The notes under the pieces: generated by a model
What the model saw: only the letters and a program-made list of their open reading frames with translations
The model's database searches: none
Told to the model about the DNA's origin: nothing
Position numbers and translations under genes: made by a program
Source: Rosa chinensis
Taxonomy: Eukaryota > Streptophyta > Magnoliopsida > Rosales > Rosaceae
Reading direction: 5' to 3'
DNA length: 64,000 nucleotides
NCBI RefSeq assembly: GCF_002994745.2
Contig: NC_037091.1
Coordinates: 12,276,501-12,340,500, forward strand
Shown: positions 44,138-55,722 of the stretch, in pieces
Layout of the letters: the number at the start of each line of letters is the position of its first letter
How positions within the stretch are numbered: the first letter of the stretch is position 1

Positions 44138-46975
44138 TCATTCATTATAGAAGGGCCTAAAGTGTTCAAAGAAATCAGGGAGTCCAGAACTTGTAGAGTC
44201 CCCTTCCAAATTGTTGCTTTTCTCATAACCAGTAAAAAACTCAAGTGGGCGAGCCTCTTCCAGATTATGAATCAAACTGGTAGCACCACTTTTAGGCATG
44301 TTGTTAGATTCTTTTCCACAATCGCTGTTATCACTAGTCTCATATTCAGAAGCACTATTGTCTGACTTGTTTCCACCAACTTGCTTACTACATCCTTTCA
44401 CTTTAGTTTGCTGTGTAGCTTGCTTTCCTTCATTTGCTGAACTATTCCGAAGGCAAGTTCTCCGGTTGTGCCCACTCATATGACAAATTTTGCAGCCCTT
44501 GCCTACTTTAGACTTGTAGTTTTCCTCATCCTCGGGAATGCCGGCCTTAGACTTATCGCCTTTTGTCCTACAAACAACGGGGTCTCTGATCACATTAGGG
44601 TGGACACCTTCAAAAGGAACATCAATGGGTGCCTCTGTTGCAGGTTTGTATTTTTTAGATTTTAAGGTCATCTGCCGAAGAGCTTCCCTTGTCTCATCAT
44701 ACCCCTCCTCACTATAGGAAGCAAGATGGCAGATTTTAGCACAAATTCCCATCAATTCGCCGTACCTTGCAATCCGTGTAGACTGGTCATTTGCTGAACC
44801 TGAGAGGGTTGATTTCCTCTTCACACCTGCATCTTTTTTCCATCTTTCATTTACTAATGATTCTGGGAACATTGTAATCATCTCACATTTCATGACTGCA
44901 AAGATGTGGCAACATGGAATCCTATCAGACTCAAAGAGTTTGCAGGAACATACAAATCTGGGATTACTCTCATCAGGTTGGTAGAACACAGTCCAACGCC
45001 GCTCCGGCTTACCATATTGGGTCAATGAAATGGACTCAGAACTATTGTGGAGATGAACCTCTCTACGCCCAATAACAAACTTGGACTCAAACTTAATTTG
45101 ATCCTTGATTAAGAGGAAGATGTCATGAGTGAAAATTTTACCAATCTGCTCTTCCAAACATCGCAAGTGGGTGCCATACACTGGTTCGCAATGTTCTGAA
45201 CGGAAATCATCCTCCAAAACCCGATTCCTTATACGCTGTATAGTCTTCTCCATACGTGGCAACACCTCGCACAACCTCATATAACGCCCTATACCTCCTT
45301 TCAAATTTCTATGCATCCCCTCACATCGCTGGGTGCTGCATATACCAGCAAAAAACTGATCTCGGAAGAAGGCCTCTGCCCACCGTTCACGCTTATTGTA
45401 CATACTGGTAACCCATTTGTCATTTTCCAGCCGGTTCATCGCAACAAAGTATTGCCAAGCAGATTCCCATTCATCAACGGTGAGGCCAGCAAATATCAAA
45501 TGGAAAAACTCTTTCCGTGTGTCTTCGTCTTTCAAATGTCGACACACATTTTTTCCTATGTGCCACGCACAAAGACGGTGGCGGGCCTCAGGTAGCAGAT
45601 TACTTACCGCATTACGCATTGCATCATCTCCATCAGTGATTATAGACATGGGTTTTTTTCCATGCATTGAGGTCAAGAAACTGTTCAAAACCCAATTATA
45701 TGTTTCCTCTGTTTCATCCACCAGCAATGCACAGCCGAATAGAACAGTTGCTCTATGATTGTTGGACCCAACAAATACAGCTAGTGGCTTGCTGTAGATA
45801 TTGGTCTTGTAAGTGCTATCGAATATAAGTACGTCACCAAAATTTGTGAAATCAGATAAAGATTGTCCATCTCTCCAGAACATGTTTGCTAGCCTACCAT
45901 TCTCATCACCACTGTATATACAATAAAAGTGGGGATCCCGGATTGCCCTCATATTCATCCAAGTAACTGACGCCTGGGCATCACCGTCCAACAACAAATC
46001 CTCCTTTTCACCCTTCAATTTGTTATATAAGTCTCTGGCCGTAAATCCGACGTATTCATGGCCTCCAGCTTGGTGGACAAGTAGCTCATAGGCACGACAC
46101 GTTTGCACAGAAACCTTCTTCAATGCACTAACCTGAGCAAGGTCGTGCTCACTCACATGCCTGTGTGATCTTAGAAACTGACGATGCTCAACTCTGGCCA
46201 AAGTATGGTTGTGCTCCGTGATGAACTTTGAGGCATAAAAGACCCCCCTTTGAGAACACCACTTAACAGTAAAGCTTGCTGGACAATTCGCCCTTGTTAT
46301 TCTTCGAGTCTTTGTGCACTGTTTTTGGTTACCACTCTGCGCAATGCACTGTTTCTTCCCTTTATGTTTAGGCTGACAAACCTTCACAGCAGACTTCTGT
46401 AAGGGATTCTCATGCACACCCCTTAGCCCTTGATCTTCGCTAAAACTATCTTCCCTCCCAGACTCTTTTCTCTTACCTTGTTTTGAGCAAACCAGCACTC
46501 TTCTGTTGAATTGTGTTCCAGAACGATTCTTGTCAAGTTTAAACTTCCTCATGCTGAAACCCATTGCCAATGAATAATAGGAGTAGAATCTGTCCACGTC
46601 TTCCACACTCTTGAACTCAACACCACGAAGATCCTCTAATGTCAAGTCCTTATACGGCTTGCCTTTGAAGAGTATACGATCATCAAATTCTTCGTCTGGT
46701 GTACCGTTTGTATCTTCCATATGGTCATTCAAATCTTCACTAACGGAGTTTTTGCAATGATCTTGTAAACCACTGTCTTCCATATCAAACCTAGGAGAGA
46801 AAATAATTTGTTATCGTCTAAACGCATAATAAAGCTTAATAAGGAAGATTCAAAGACAAACATACATGTCTCCAATACTCCCAGTCAATTCATCTTCCAT
46901 ATGCTCATCCAAATCTTCACTTAGGTTTGTGTCGACCTTGTTACTTTCGAATAATTGGAAGCCACTGTCTTGCAT
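44138..46975 (-). CDS. FAR1-related / MULE transposase-type protein with SWIM finger and zinc knuckle
   Basis: The main exon (46790-44138) encodes 881 residues from the ATG at 46783. Domains, numbered from that ATG: FAR1 DNA-binding domain about 60-195 (Cys167, HNH at 191-193); MULE transposase domain about 300-500 with Asp322 (IFDSTYKT), Asp384 (ITDGDDAMR) and Glu488 (TQRCEGMHRNLK) as a DDE triad; SWIM finger CSC...CCHIF at 612-626; CCHC knuckle at 764-777. An upstream exon (46982-46866) splices in frame and would add 39 residues, starting at the ATG at 46975. FAR1-family proteins are either light-signalling transcription factors (FHY3/FAR1) or active transposases. The acidic linker and intact DDE fit either. 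The nearby Ulp1-like genes favour a Mutator-like element, but no terminal inverted repeats were found. Confidence 0.85.
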
Positions 46976-46990
46976 ATCAAACCTAGGAAA
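46781..46990 (-). repeat. Tandem duplication of the N-terminal exon of the FAR1-type gene
   Basis: Two copies 192 bp apart. The upstream copy reads MQDSGFQ...NLSEDLDEHMED and the downstream one MEDSGLQ...SVSEDLNDHMED. Both are preceded by the acceptor context CCTAG/GTTTGATATG and share the intron segment TTATCGTCTAAA(C/T)GCATAATAA. Splicing GGAGACAT to GTTTGATATG keeps the frame, so both copies can be translated in one protein. Confidence 0.8.
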
Positions 46991-47039
46991 GCAACATCCG
47001 TTATCGTCTAAATGCATAATAAATTAAGCATAATAAGGA

Positions 47040-47370
47040 AGACTCGGTGCATCTACGTTTAAAACAGACGAAAGTCGAAGATTTGTTTACCTGTGCCTAA
47101 CGAGTCGGGGTGGATTGCAATCTTATCGGTGGTGATGGAATCGAAACATGTGCAACAATAGGGTGCAGATAACAGCCTAGTTTCGTGTTTGAGAGAGAAC
47201 TCGGTGCTGCAACATCCCAACCGAGTTTGAGAGAGAATCGGTGCTATAAGACCTTTCGTGTTTCCTATGAGACCTTTCGTGTTTCCTTCTAAGAAAAAAA
47301 AAGACCTTTTGAATTTCAAAAAAAAAAAAGACCTTTCGTGTCTCTGCTCTGTGTTCCACGACAACCCAGA
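47040..47370 (-). promoter_or_regulatory. 5' UTR exon/promoter of the FAR1-type gene
   Basis: A minus-strand donor CACAG/GTAAAC lies at about 47092, so a non-coding leader exon extends upstream of it. The sequence above contains an internal repeat: GACCTTTCGTGTTTCC and TGAGAGAGAATCGGTGCT occur twice with variations. Confidence 0.45.
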
Positions 47371-48120
47371 ACAAAAAAATTCATGCCCAAAATATTAAAA
47401 TGTCCAGTTTACCCTTCTATTAAACTGATAACAACCTTGAAAATTCATTTGGACCACATTGTGAAAACAAGTGTTTGAAGTTGCCCACATGTGAATTTGG
47501 AGCTGATCTTATTATTAATTCAAATTTAGGGAGCGGGAGAAAAAAATTTGTGGCGGGAGTTTTTGAGTTTAAATTCAATTTTTCACAACCTCAAACCGAA
47601 GAGGATGAGAGCAAGCGGTGATGGAATGAAATATTTACAACAGACTGCTAAAATTCGCCCTAAAATGACAAAAATATATTATACTTTTTTTTTTCTCAAA
47701 ACAATATATTCATTTACACTATAAAAATAGTGTCAAATTTCTCGTACTGTGATAAATATACATACAAAGAAAAATTTCAAAAGAACGATTAGATTTTTGC
47801 AATACTCATAAAAGTGTACAGTCACGACAGCTCAAATATTGAATTTTTTAAAGTTGTTTCAGTGACAAGGTATTTTGGTAAAAGATAAAACTAAGAACTA
47901 ACCGCCTTGATTGGGGCCGGAATGAAGACGTACAAGGTCAATTTTTTTTATGTTGTGCATATTGCTTTGAGAGATAAATTTGGACGAGATTGAATCGATC
48001 ATTTTTCATTTATTGATTTCTTAAATTGCACGAAATTCTTAATGTAACTACTAAAATTGGCTGACTTATTAGTTGTATAGAAATGTATACATGTCAAAAT
48101 CAATTGATCAAGAAAAAGAA
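47371..48120. other. Spacer, no gene recognised
   Basis: AT-rich. I looked here for the outer inverted repeat of a Mutator-like element (for example around GGGAGCGGGAGAAAAAAA at 47530) and did not find a convincing partner elsewhere. Confidence 0.4.
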
Positions 48121-48779
48121 AAATGGTCAAATCAACCATTGGATGTGATGATCAGGATGTTACAAACAAGTACATGGTAAAATTCTTAGCCATTGTCGTC
48201 ATCTTTTTTATCTAGATCTACGTGGTCAACCGAATATATATATACCTCAAAGGTCAACCCCATCAACACATATGAAATTTGGAAAGTCGACCGTTGGCTA
48301 TGACCATTAGAATATTTTATAGTTATTGTAAAAATTTTAGCAAGATTCATTTACGTGTCAACGTCGATCCATTTTGTCAACCTATGTTTTCTTTATAATT
48401 CTATATTTATTTATTAGATTCTTCAAAGGACAACACCTTCACATGATATGAAACTTAGAAAATCAACTATTTGATGAGATGATTGGAATATTTTATGCTT
48501 CCTATAAAACATTTAGCCAATTCCGTCATAGTTTCAACTTCGATCCACTTGATCAACCAACGTAACATTTATAACCATTTGATAAACCGATGTCCTATCG
48601 ACCACGAACCATGCCAGCATTTTCATATGGTGTATATAACTGCATGGTGGGTATCTGTTAAGGGTTGAAAACAAAAAATTTTAATTTTGAGTTGGCGGAT
48701 CATAAGAAATACTGATGTGCCTACTAGCGTTGTCTAATTTGTATATTGCATATAAAGTGATGTTGACCTTCTAAAAGTG

Positions 48780-50735
48780 AATTTGGCAAAACCAACCGTT
48801 GGATGAGAATATTGGAATGTTTTGTGGTTGTTATAAAAAATTTAGTCAATTTCATCCTCATTTTGACTTCGATCCACTTGGTCAACCAAGGTTAACTTTA
48901 TAATCCCATGTTTATATATTAGATTCCTCAAAGGGCAACCCCATCGAGATAAATGAAATTGGAGAAACCGACCGCTGGATGAGAGGACTCTAATATTCTA
49001 TTCCTATAGTAAAAAATACAATGAATTTCGTCTTCGTTTCAACTTAGATCAGCCTGGTCAACCGAAGTTACATTTGTGACCATATAACTTTCAATTAGAT
49101 TCTTCAAAAGGAGTCCTCATCAACTCACAATGAACTAAGAAAACCGACCGTTGGATGCAATGATATAAGAAATCAGCCGTTAAATTGCGGTTTACTTGTC
49201 TACTCTTTTTAATTAGTTTGGTTTTCATAATATTTTAATATATAACGGGTTTTATGTAAAATAATATTTTGACTGACAAACTCTTTTATCTCATACTAGT
49301 CTCTAAACATGTGCTACACACATGTCAATTTTTTTTTTCTTAAAAAACAAAATTGTAAATCATGTGTACGACCATCCAATGCTATATTTGGGGAAATTCT
49401 CTTCTTCTTTTTTCTTCTGAAAAATGAAATTTCTCTTTTTTTTTTATTGGAGATGTAGTAATTTTTAAATAATTTTTATCAATTAATTTCCTATTTTATC
49501 CTACTTAATTTGCACGCATAAATTAATTTTTATAGTTGCTTTGTTAGTAATATTTTGTAGAAATAAATTTTGTTTTTTTGTTTTTTTGGCTATTGCAGTT
49601 ATAAATCTCACTCCTTGGACAATGCTACGTCACTCCCACCTCCCACGTTATGTTTTTTTTTTTTATATATTTTATTTTTTTCCAATATTTTCAATTAACA
49701 ACGTATCCTTTATATCCATACTATTATTAAGAGAAGAGGTGTTGTTAGCCAAAACTAATTTTTTTAACCTTTATAACCCTCAAATATTAAAATATCATGG
49801 ATTACATTTTATAAATGAATTTGGGGAAACTAACCGTATCCTTTTCCAATATTTTTTTTTTTATAAATGAATTTGGGGAAACTAACCGTTGGATGAGAAT
49901 ATTGGAATGTTTTGTGGTTGTTGTAAAAAATTTAGTAAATTTCATCTTCGTTTTGACTTCGATCCACTTGGTCAACAATGGTTAGCTTTATAACCCCATG
50001 TTTATATATTAGATTCCTCAAAGGGCAACCCCATCGAGATAAATGGAATTGGAGAAACTGACCGTTGGATGAGACGACTCTAATATTTTATTCCTATAGT
50101 AAAAAATACAATGAATTTCGTCTTCGTTTCAACTTCGATCCGCCTGGTCAACCGAAGTTACATTTATGACCATATAACTTTCAATTAGATTCTTCAAAAG
50201 GAGTCCTCATCAACTCACAATGAACTAAGAAAACCAACCGTTGGATGCAATGATATAAGAATTCAGTAGTTGAATTGTGGTTTACTTGTCTACTCTTTTT
50301 AATTATTTTGGTTTTCATAATATTTTAATATATAACAGGTTTTATGTAAAATAATGTTTTGACTAACAAACTCTTTTATCTCATACTAGCCTCTCAACAT
50401 GTGCTCCGCACATGTCAAATTATATTTTTTCTTAAAAAACAAAATTGTAGATCACGTGTACGAACATCCAATCCTATATTTGGGGAAATTCTTTTTTTTT
50501 TTCTTCTGAAAAACGAAATTTCTCATTGTTTTTATTCGAGATGTTGTAATTTTTAAATAATTTTTATCAATTAATTTCCTATTTTATCCTGCTTAATTTG
50601 CATGCATAAATTAATTTTTATAGTTGTTTTGTTAGTAATATTTTGTAGAAATAAATTTTGTTTTTTGTTTTTTTTTTTGGGCTATTGTAGTTATAAATCC
50701 CACTCCTTGGACAATTCTATGTCACTCCCTCACTC
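48780..50735 (+). repeat. Direct segmental duplication, about 0.87 kb, offset 1090 bp
   Basis: Copy 1 about 48780-49645 and copy 2 about 49870-50735. They agree from TTGGATGAGAATATTGGAAT through three 176-bp units, then TTGACT(G/A)ACAAACTC, then the distal TATAAATC(T/C)CACTCCTTGG. Confidence 0.85.
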
Positions 50736-50741
50736 CCTCAC

Positions 50742-51710
50742 TCGATGGATATAAGTGGACATGAGATAAAAATTTCAATTTTAATTACAAAGACGTTGGT
50801 CTATATCAATTTGCCTCTTAAAGTTGTATGACTTGTACATTGCATTTAAATTGTTGAGGTTCATTCTAAAACAACCATGAAGTGAAAAATGAATTTAGAG
50901 AAACTAACCGCTAGATGGAGAGATTGTAATGTTTTATGGTGGTTGTAAAAAGTCCAGCTAATTTGGTTCTCCTTTCGAATTCGATCAACTAGGTCAAACT
51001 TAGTTACTCTTATAAACCTATATTTATATATCATACACTCCAAAGAGAAATCCCTATCAATTCAAACAAAATAGAAAAACCGACCGTTGGATGAGATTAT
51101 TACAATAAATTATGAATGTGGTAAAAAATTTAGCCAATTTCACCATATTTTCGAATACGATCGATTTGGTCAACCGTCTTCACTTGTATATCTTCTTGGT
51201 TGACTGATAGCTTGACGACCGCGAAACATGCTTATTTTTTCACATTACGTCTGTAAATAACTCATCGATGGATGTGCGTATACATAAGATAAAAATTTCA
51301 ATTTTAATTACAAATACGTTGGCCTATATCAATTTGTCTCCTAAAGTTGTATGACTTGTACATTGGATTTAAATTGTTGAGGTTCATTCTAAAGCAACCA
51401 TAAAATACAAAATGAATTTAGAGAAACCAACCGCTAGATGGAGAGATTGTAATGTTTTATGGTGGTTGTAAAAAATCCAGCTAATTTGGTTCTCGTTTCA
51501 AATTCGATCAACTAGGTCAAACTTAGTTACTTTTATAAACCTATATTTATATATCATACACTCCAAAGAGTAACCCCTATCAATTCAAATAAAATGGAAA
51601 AACCGACCGTTGGATGAGATTATTACAATAAATTATGAGTGTAGTAAAAAATTTAGCTAATTTCACCATATTTTCGAATCTGATCGAATTGGTCAACCGT
51701 CGTCATGATA
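50742..51710 (+). repeat. Direct segmental duplication, about 0.44 kb, offset about 523 bp
   Basis: Copy 1 about 50742-51185 and copy 2 about 51265-51710. They share AAAAATTTCAATTTTAATTA, TGTATGACTTGTACATTG, CCGCTAGATGGAGAGATTG and GACCGTTGGATGAGATTATT with few differences. Confidence 0.85.
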
Positions 51711-51769
51711 TGTAGAGTCTATATGCACATATTCTATATAGAAGTATCAAAACTTTCACATACATATAA

Positions 51770-51788
51770 ACACACACACACACACATA

Positions 51789-51833
<45 letters not shown>

Positions 51834-51941
51834 ACACACACACATATTCTTATATATGTGTGTGTGTGTTTATAAATATGTATACTTATATAGATATATG
51901 TGTGTTTATAGATAAATATATATATATATATATATATATAG
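51770..51941 (+). repeat. (CA)n / (TA)n / (TG)n microsatellite cluster
   Basis: CA, TA and TG runs, including long TA tracts at about 51792-51831 and 51914-51940, directly left of hairpin MITE B. Confidence 0.9.
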
Positions 51942-52350
51942 TCCGGCTACGGTGCGCACGTCCGTACCGTGCGGATGGTACAGATTTCCCTTTTTCGCCC
52001 ACTTTCCGATCACATTTTCACATCTCAACCGTTCAGTTTTTAGGTACTAATGTATAGATCATCTCTACAAAATTTCAACCAATTTGGTGATCGTTAAGGC
52101 ATCCAAACTGCAAATTACAACAATGTACACGAACGGTTCCGGTTCGACACATATGGTTCGTTCGTGTAAATTACGGTTTTGGTTGCCTTAACGATCACCA
52201 AATTGGCTGAAATTTTGTAGAGATGATCTATACATTAGGGCCTAAAAACTGAACGGTTAAGATCAAAATATGTGATCGGAAAGTGGATGAAAACCGAAAA
52301 TCCGTACTGAAATTTCGATACGGATGTCCGCACCTGAGAAAAATCCTATA
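51942..52350. mobile_element. Hairpin MITE, family copy B
   Basis: About 410 bp with inverted arms. The left arm has AACCGTTCAGTTTTTAGG, TGTATAGATCATCTCTACAA and TTTGGTGATCGTTAAGG, and the right arm their complements. Ends GGTGCGCACGTCCGTACCG and CGGATGTCCGCACCTGAG are inverted relatives. TA-rich microsatellites flank both sides. Confidence 0.8.
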
Positions 52351-53340
52351 TGTATATGTCTGTGTGTGTGTGTTTATAAATATATATATATATATATATA
52401 TAACACATATATAATAGTTTATGGACTTTTACGGGCCGAGCCTAGGGACTTTTTGGCTAATCGGGCCTGGTTTTTGCGGGCTTTTTGACTAGCCGGCCCT
52501 CTACCCACCGAGGCGGGCTTTTTGACAGATCGGGCTGAGCTTTTGGTCCTATGGACCGACGGACCTCCATCGACACACTTAGGCTATGTTTGGTATGGCT
52601 GAGCTTTTCAGAAAAGCTGACTTCTGCTTATTTCTTAGAGTAAGTGGCTGAAAAGAAAAACAACTGAGTGTTTGGTAAACTGGCTTTTTATAAGAGTTGT
52701 CAGTGGGAAAATCAGTGGCAAAGTGTTTGGTAAACTCAAACTGGCTTGTACTTTTTGTTTGTGGAATGACCAAATTGGACATGGGAGATTATTTTGCCTT
52801 GTTGTTCAAATGCTCTTGTTATTATTTTTAATCTTTATTATGTCCTTATTAATTTTTGTTAACTTTCAATTTTTATATATCATGGTGACCATATGATTAA
52901 TATTTAACAATTTTAAAAATAAAAAAATTTGTAATTTCAGTGAAAAATGATTTCAAATTCAAGGGAATTTTGAAATTTTTTTGGTGTAGTTTTGTATCAT
53001 GGATAAATAACAAATAGACCATCAAATTCAAGGGAAAGACGATGTCTCAAGATAAGAAAAAAACTAAAAAGCAAAGCAATATTTAGGCAGACATTGTTTG
53101 TACCAAACTAGGATATTCATGTTTAGGGCAAGAAGTGCTAATTGGAAAAATAGCAAAAATCCATTTTCATCTCAACTGTTGTGTCATCTCCAACTCCTAG
53201 TACTCTCACAGCAGCTGTGAGCAAACATGGTTTTTCAAACTTATTTACAAAAATGAGGGAAGTCAACGCCTCTTTGAATGGGCATCTGTAACCTAACATC
53301 AAAATTTAGGAAATAATGGTGAGAATTTTTTTCCCTATGT
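52351..53340. other. Spacer, no gene recognised
   Basis: Begins with TG/TA microsatellites (to 52402), then a stretch where GGGCTTTTTG(A) recurs near 52480-52540. A GGCTATGTTTGGTATGGCTG motif at about 52583, common at the ends of plant MITEs, has no clear partner. Confidence 0.4.
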
Positions 53341-53353
53341 TGCCTTGTATTTC

Positions 53354-53820
53354 CTAGTTATCAACAACTTCAATGAGGGACGGCTCATAGTCAGCAGGGG
53401 CCTCAAATCCATGCAGATTGATCATAGTTGCAGCAACATTGGCAAGACCACCACTTGGAAGATCCTTGCGGAACCAAACACTAGGTGCCAGTCCGGGGCC
53501 TCCAATAGCAACGGGAACCTTAACAAAGAAAAGCAAAACCATAAATTGAAACCTGCGAAAGTGGACAGTAATTTGATGACTGAAACTTACAAGATGCAAT
53601 GTCTATGCAGATGTTTGCTGAAGCTAAAGGCCAAAACTTTCAATTCCTAAAGATTGAGTAACTTACTGGTTGAAGAGTGCGAGAGGTAAGGATTTGGATG
53701 TTGCCACTCTTGTCAAGAAGAGGTTGCCCTGTCTTATTTCTTCACCATATCCACGGCATTACCATGATCAGCTGTAACAACATAAATTCCACCCACTTGC
53801 TCTACCGCATCAAGAATCAT
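53354..53820 (-). pseudogene. iPGAM: Last two exons of cofactor-independent phosphoglycerate mutase, frameshifted
   Basis: Penultimate exon 53820-53667 reads ILDAVEQVGGIYVVTADHGN then AVDMVKK. A one-base loss near 53736-53743 shifts the frame; the ancestral PLLDKSGNIQILTSRTLQP is readable in the next frame. The last exon 53518-53354 is open: VPVAIGGPGLAPSVWFRKDL, GGLANVAATMINLHGF and LIEVVDN, then stop. iPGAM converts 3- to 2-phosphoglycerate in glycolysis using two metals. The HGN here belongs to its metal-binding ADHGN motif. The many 5' exons are absent, so this is a truncated, dead copy. Confidence 0.85.
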
Positions 53821-54676
53821 CTGCAACCAGAAAAGAGTATCTCAGTAAGATACAAAAACCTTTTCAAGACAGACAGGGATTGAAACTACAACATATGCCA
53901 AATCATGGGACTCAATAAGACAGAACTGGTTTGATCAAAAAAATAAAAAATAAATAAATAAAATCAAGACAGAACTGGTGACACTACAATAATCAGTAGG
54001 TTTCTTTTCATTTTTCAACTTGATTAAATACAAAACCATTAGATATCCATATCAAAAATTCATCACCAGCTAGAAGTTAGACATCCAAAGAAGTCGAATC
54101 ACAAAGCCTGTTCAAGCTGAACTGCTAATACCAAGATCATTAAATTTCATCCAGCTTTGTGATGTGTCAGTACAACAATTTTTACTATAAACCCCAACAC
54201 AAGTGTACCCTAAATTGTTTTCCAGTGCATCCCCAAATTATATCTGGTGTTTCAAAATGTTTACTATATATATAGGGACATTCACAACAAGTTACATGTA
54301 TCATAGATGTAAAAGATCTTACTTACATTGAGCATGCCTCATTAATTAGAGAAAAATGTCCTTCGAATTCACTTCAATATATCTGCAAACAAAAAACATA
54401 GCTCAATGATAAAGAAAGATAAGTAAAAAATAACTGCAGATCAACACCCTCCCATGAAGGCGTTACACCTGTGCATGACACAGATACGCAACAAGTCTGA
54501 AACGGCTTTGATTGCACTGACTGTATACAATCGATGTGATCAATGACCCACGGTGATTCATGATGTCTGTGTCATCCCCACAGTTGACATATTCCGTGAA
54601 ACCACAAGTATCTATGTGTATGATGGGTAGATGAACATAAACAAAGAACACAGAATTTTGTTAAAATTTTATGAAC
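53821..54676 (-). other. Spacer between the iPGAM and S1P-lyase fragments
   Basis: No exon of either gene is recognised here. It is AT-rich with short A-rich runs near 53938-53965. Confidence 0.45.
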
Positions 54677-55620
54677 ATACACCGCACCCGAGCATTTGCC
54701 TTGCCAAGCCACATCTTTTCTTTTCTCGTCTTTCATTTGTTCCAGAACTCCCGCTCCCAACCCCGCGCCAGGCAATTCAGTTCTCCAATTTTCTCTCTTA
54801 GAGTTACCACCAGACTGAAATTATCCACCACCTGCTTGTTCAACAACACATCCACGAAATCGAGAGAATGAGAAACTACCATGAGATGAAAAAAACCTCC
54901 CCTAATTTAATCCCCATCTGTAATTCAAAGCTAATAGTAACAAAATCTGCACTTGCATACTGTCAAAAACTAAAGCGAGGGCCCCAATTCAGAAACCTTG
55001 CTACTGCTACCTCCAACTCCCAATATTAAATTCAAGACTTCCACAACTTGCTGGTGGTGGCATTTAAAGCTCATCTATGTGGTGCTCACTGAACTATTAT
55101 TCCCATCTCACTTCAATTAAACCCCAACAACATTACTATTATGCATCATACCAACCCCAGAAACAATCAAACAAACAAAAATGCCGCGAAAAGCCGAAAA
55201 CAAACACTAAACTTTCAGGAAAAAAAATATAAATGAATCAACAGTAAATTCACGCACCTTTTGCTTCTCTCCGTCTATGTACTTCTTCACTCCAGGAACC
55301 AGCCTGAAATTAATTTTACAAAATTAACAAAAAAAAAAAAAATTACAGAAACGAGTCATGTATATGAAGCTAGCTTACTTGATGAAGCTCATGAACAGGC
55401 CTAACAGAGTGGCCTTGACTCCCTTCTCCTGCACAACACTAAGCACCGATTGAAGCGTCGACGCAACGAAGAGTCCAATCAGAGGCGTTGAAACTAGATC
55501 AGAGGCTTGTAACCGGCCAAAAACGAATTCGCCGAAGCTCGAGCGCCGAGCAGGAACGATTTCAAAGAAGTGTACTAGAAAGCTTCCTACTTTTTGAGTG
55601 AAGAACCAAAAAAGAAGAGA
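54677..55620 (-). pseudogene. DPL1: First three exons of sphingosine-1-phosphate lyase, frameshifted
   Basis: Exon 1 (about 55620-55379) carries the N-terminal membrane segment and QSVLSVVQEKGVKATLLGLF then MSFIK. Exon 2 (55303-55258) gives LVPGVKKYIDGEKQK. Exon 3 (54831-54677) gives VVDN, then after frame breaks QSGGNSKRE, then LPGAGLGAGVLEQMKDEK and WQGKCSGAVY. The match is to the N-terminal part of plant dihydrosphingosine-/sphingosine-1-phosphate lyase, an ER PLP enzyme. Exon 3 needs two frame changes, and all PLP-domain exons beyond CSGAVY are missing. It is a dead fragment lying between pieces of two unrelated genes. Confidence 0.82.
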
Positions 55621-55722
55621 CACTCGCTATACATCATTGAGACATAAGCATCATCTATTGAGGATGCAGTAAACCAGATATGAATCCATAGGCTAACTAA
55701 AGCTCTGTTGACCGAAACATAC

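Larger units (their letters stand above)
48130..51715. repeat. Diverged tandem-repeat array, 176-bp monomer
   Basis: A motif of the form GACCGTTGGATGAGA recurs with its GGATG core at 48141, 48296, 48472, 48801, 48977, 49153, 49891, 50067, 50243, 50913 (as AGATG), 51089, 51436 (AGATG) and 51612. Within blocks the spacing is 176 bp almost every time. The full unit also carries AAAAAATTTAGCCAATTTC, TCGATCCACTTGGTCAACC and ATATTAGATTCCTCAAAGG. No open frames are present. The blocks are interrupted by unrelated AT-rich sequence. Confidence 0.85.

Noticed and set aside
47530..47560. GGGAGCGGGAGAAAAAAA as the terminal repeat of a large Mutator-like element
   Set aside because: Only a vague inverted resemblance was found near 37.3 kb (AAAAACTCC...CACAAAT). 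No matching 9-bp duplication was seen, so no element boundary is claimed.
53090..53115. CTAG at about 53109 as a Helitron 3' end for the gene-fragment array
   Set aside because: The required hairpin just before the CTRR was not visible and no paired 5' end was found, so the Helitron assignment stays a hypothesis.
52580..53120. A MITE beginning at GGCTATGTTTGGTATGG
   Set aside because: The motif is typical of a terminal repeat, but no acceptable inverted partner could be found. It may be a single solo end.
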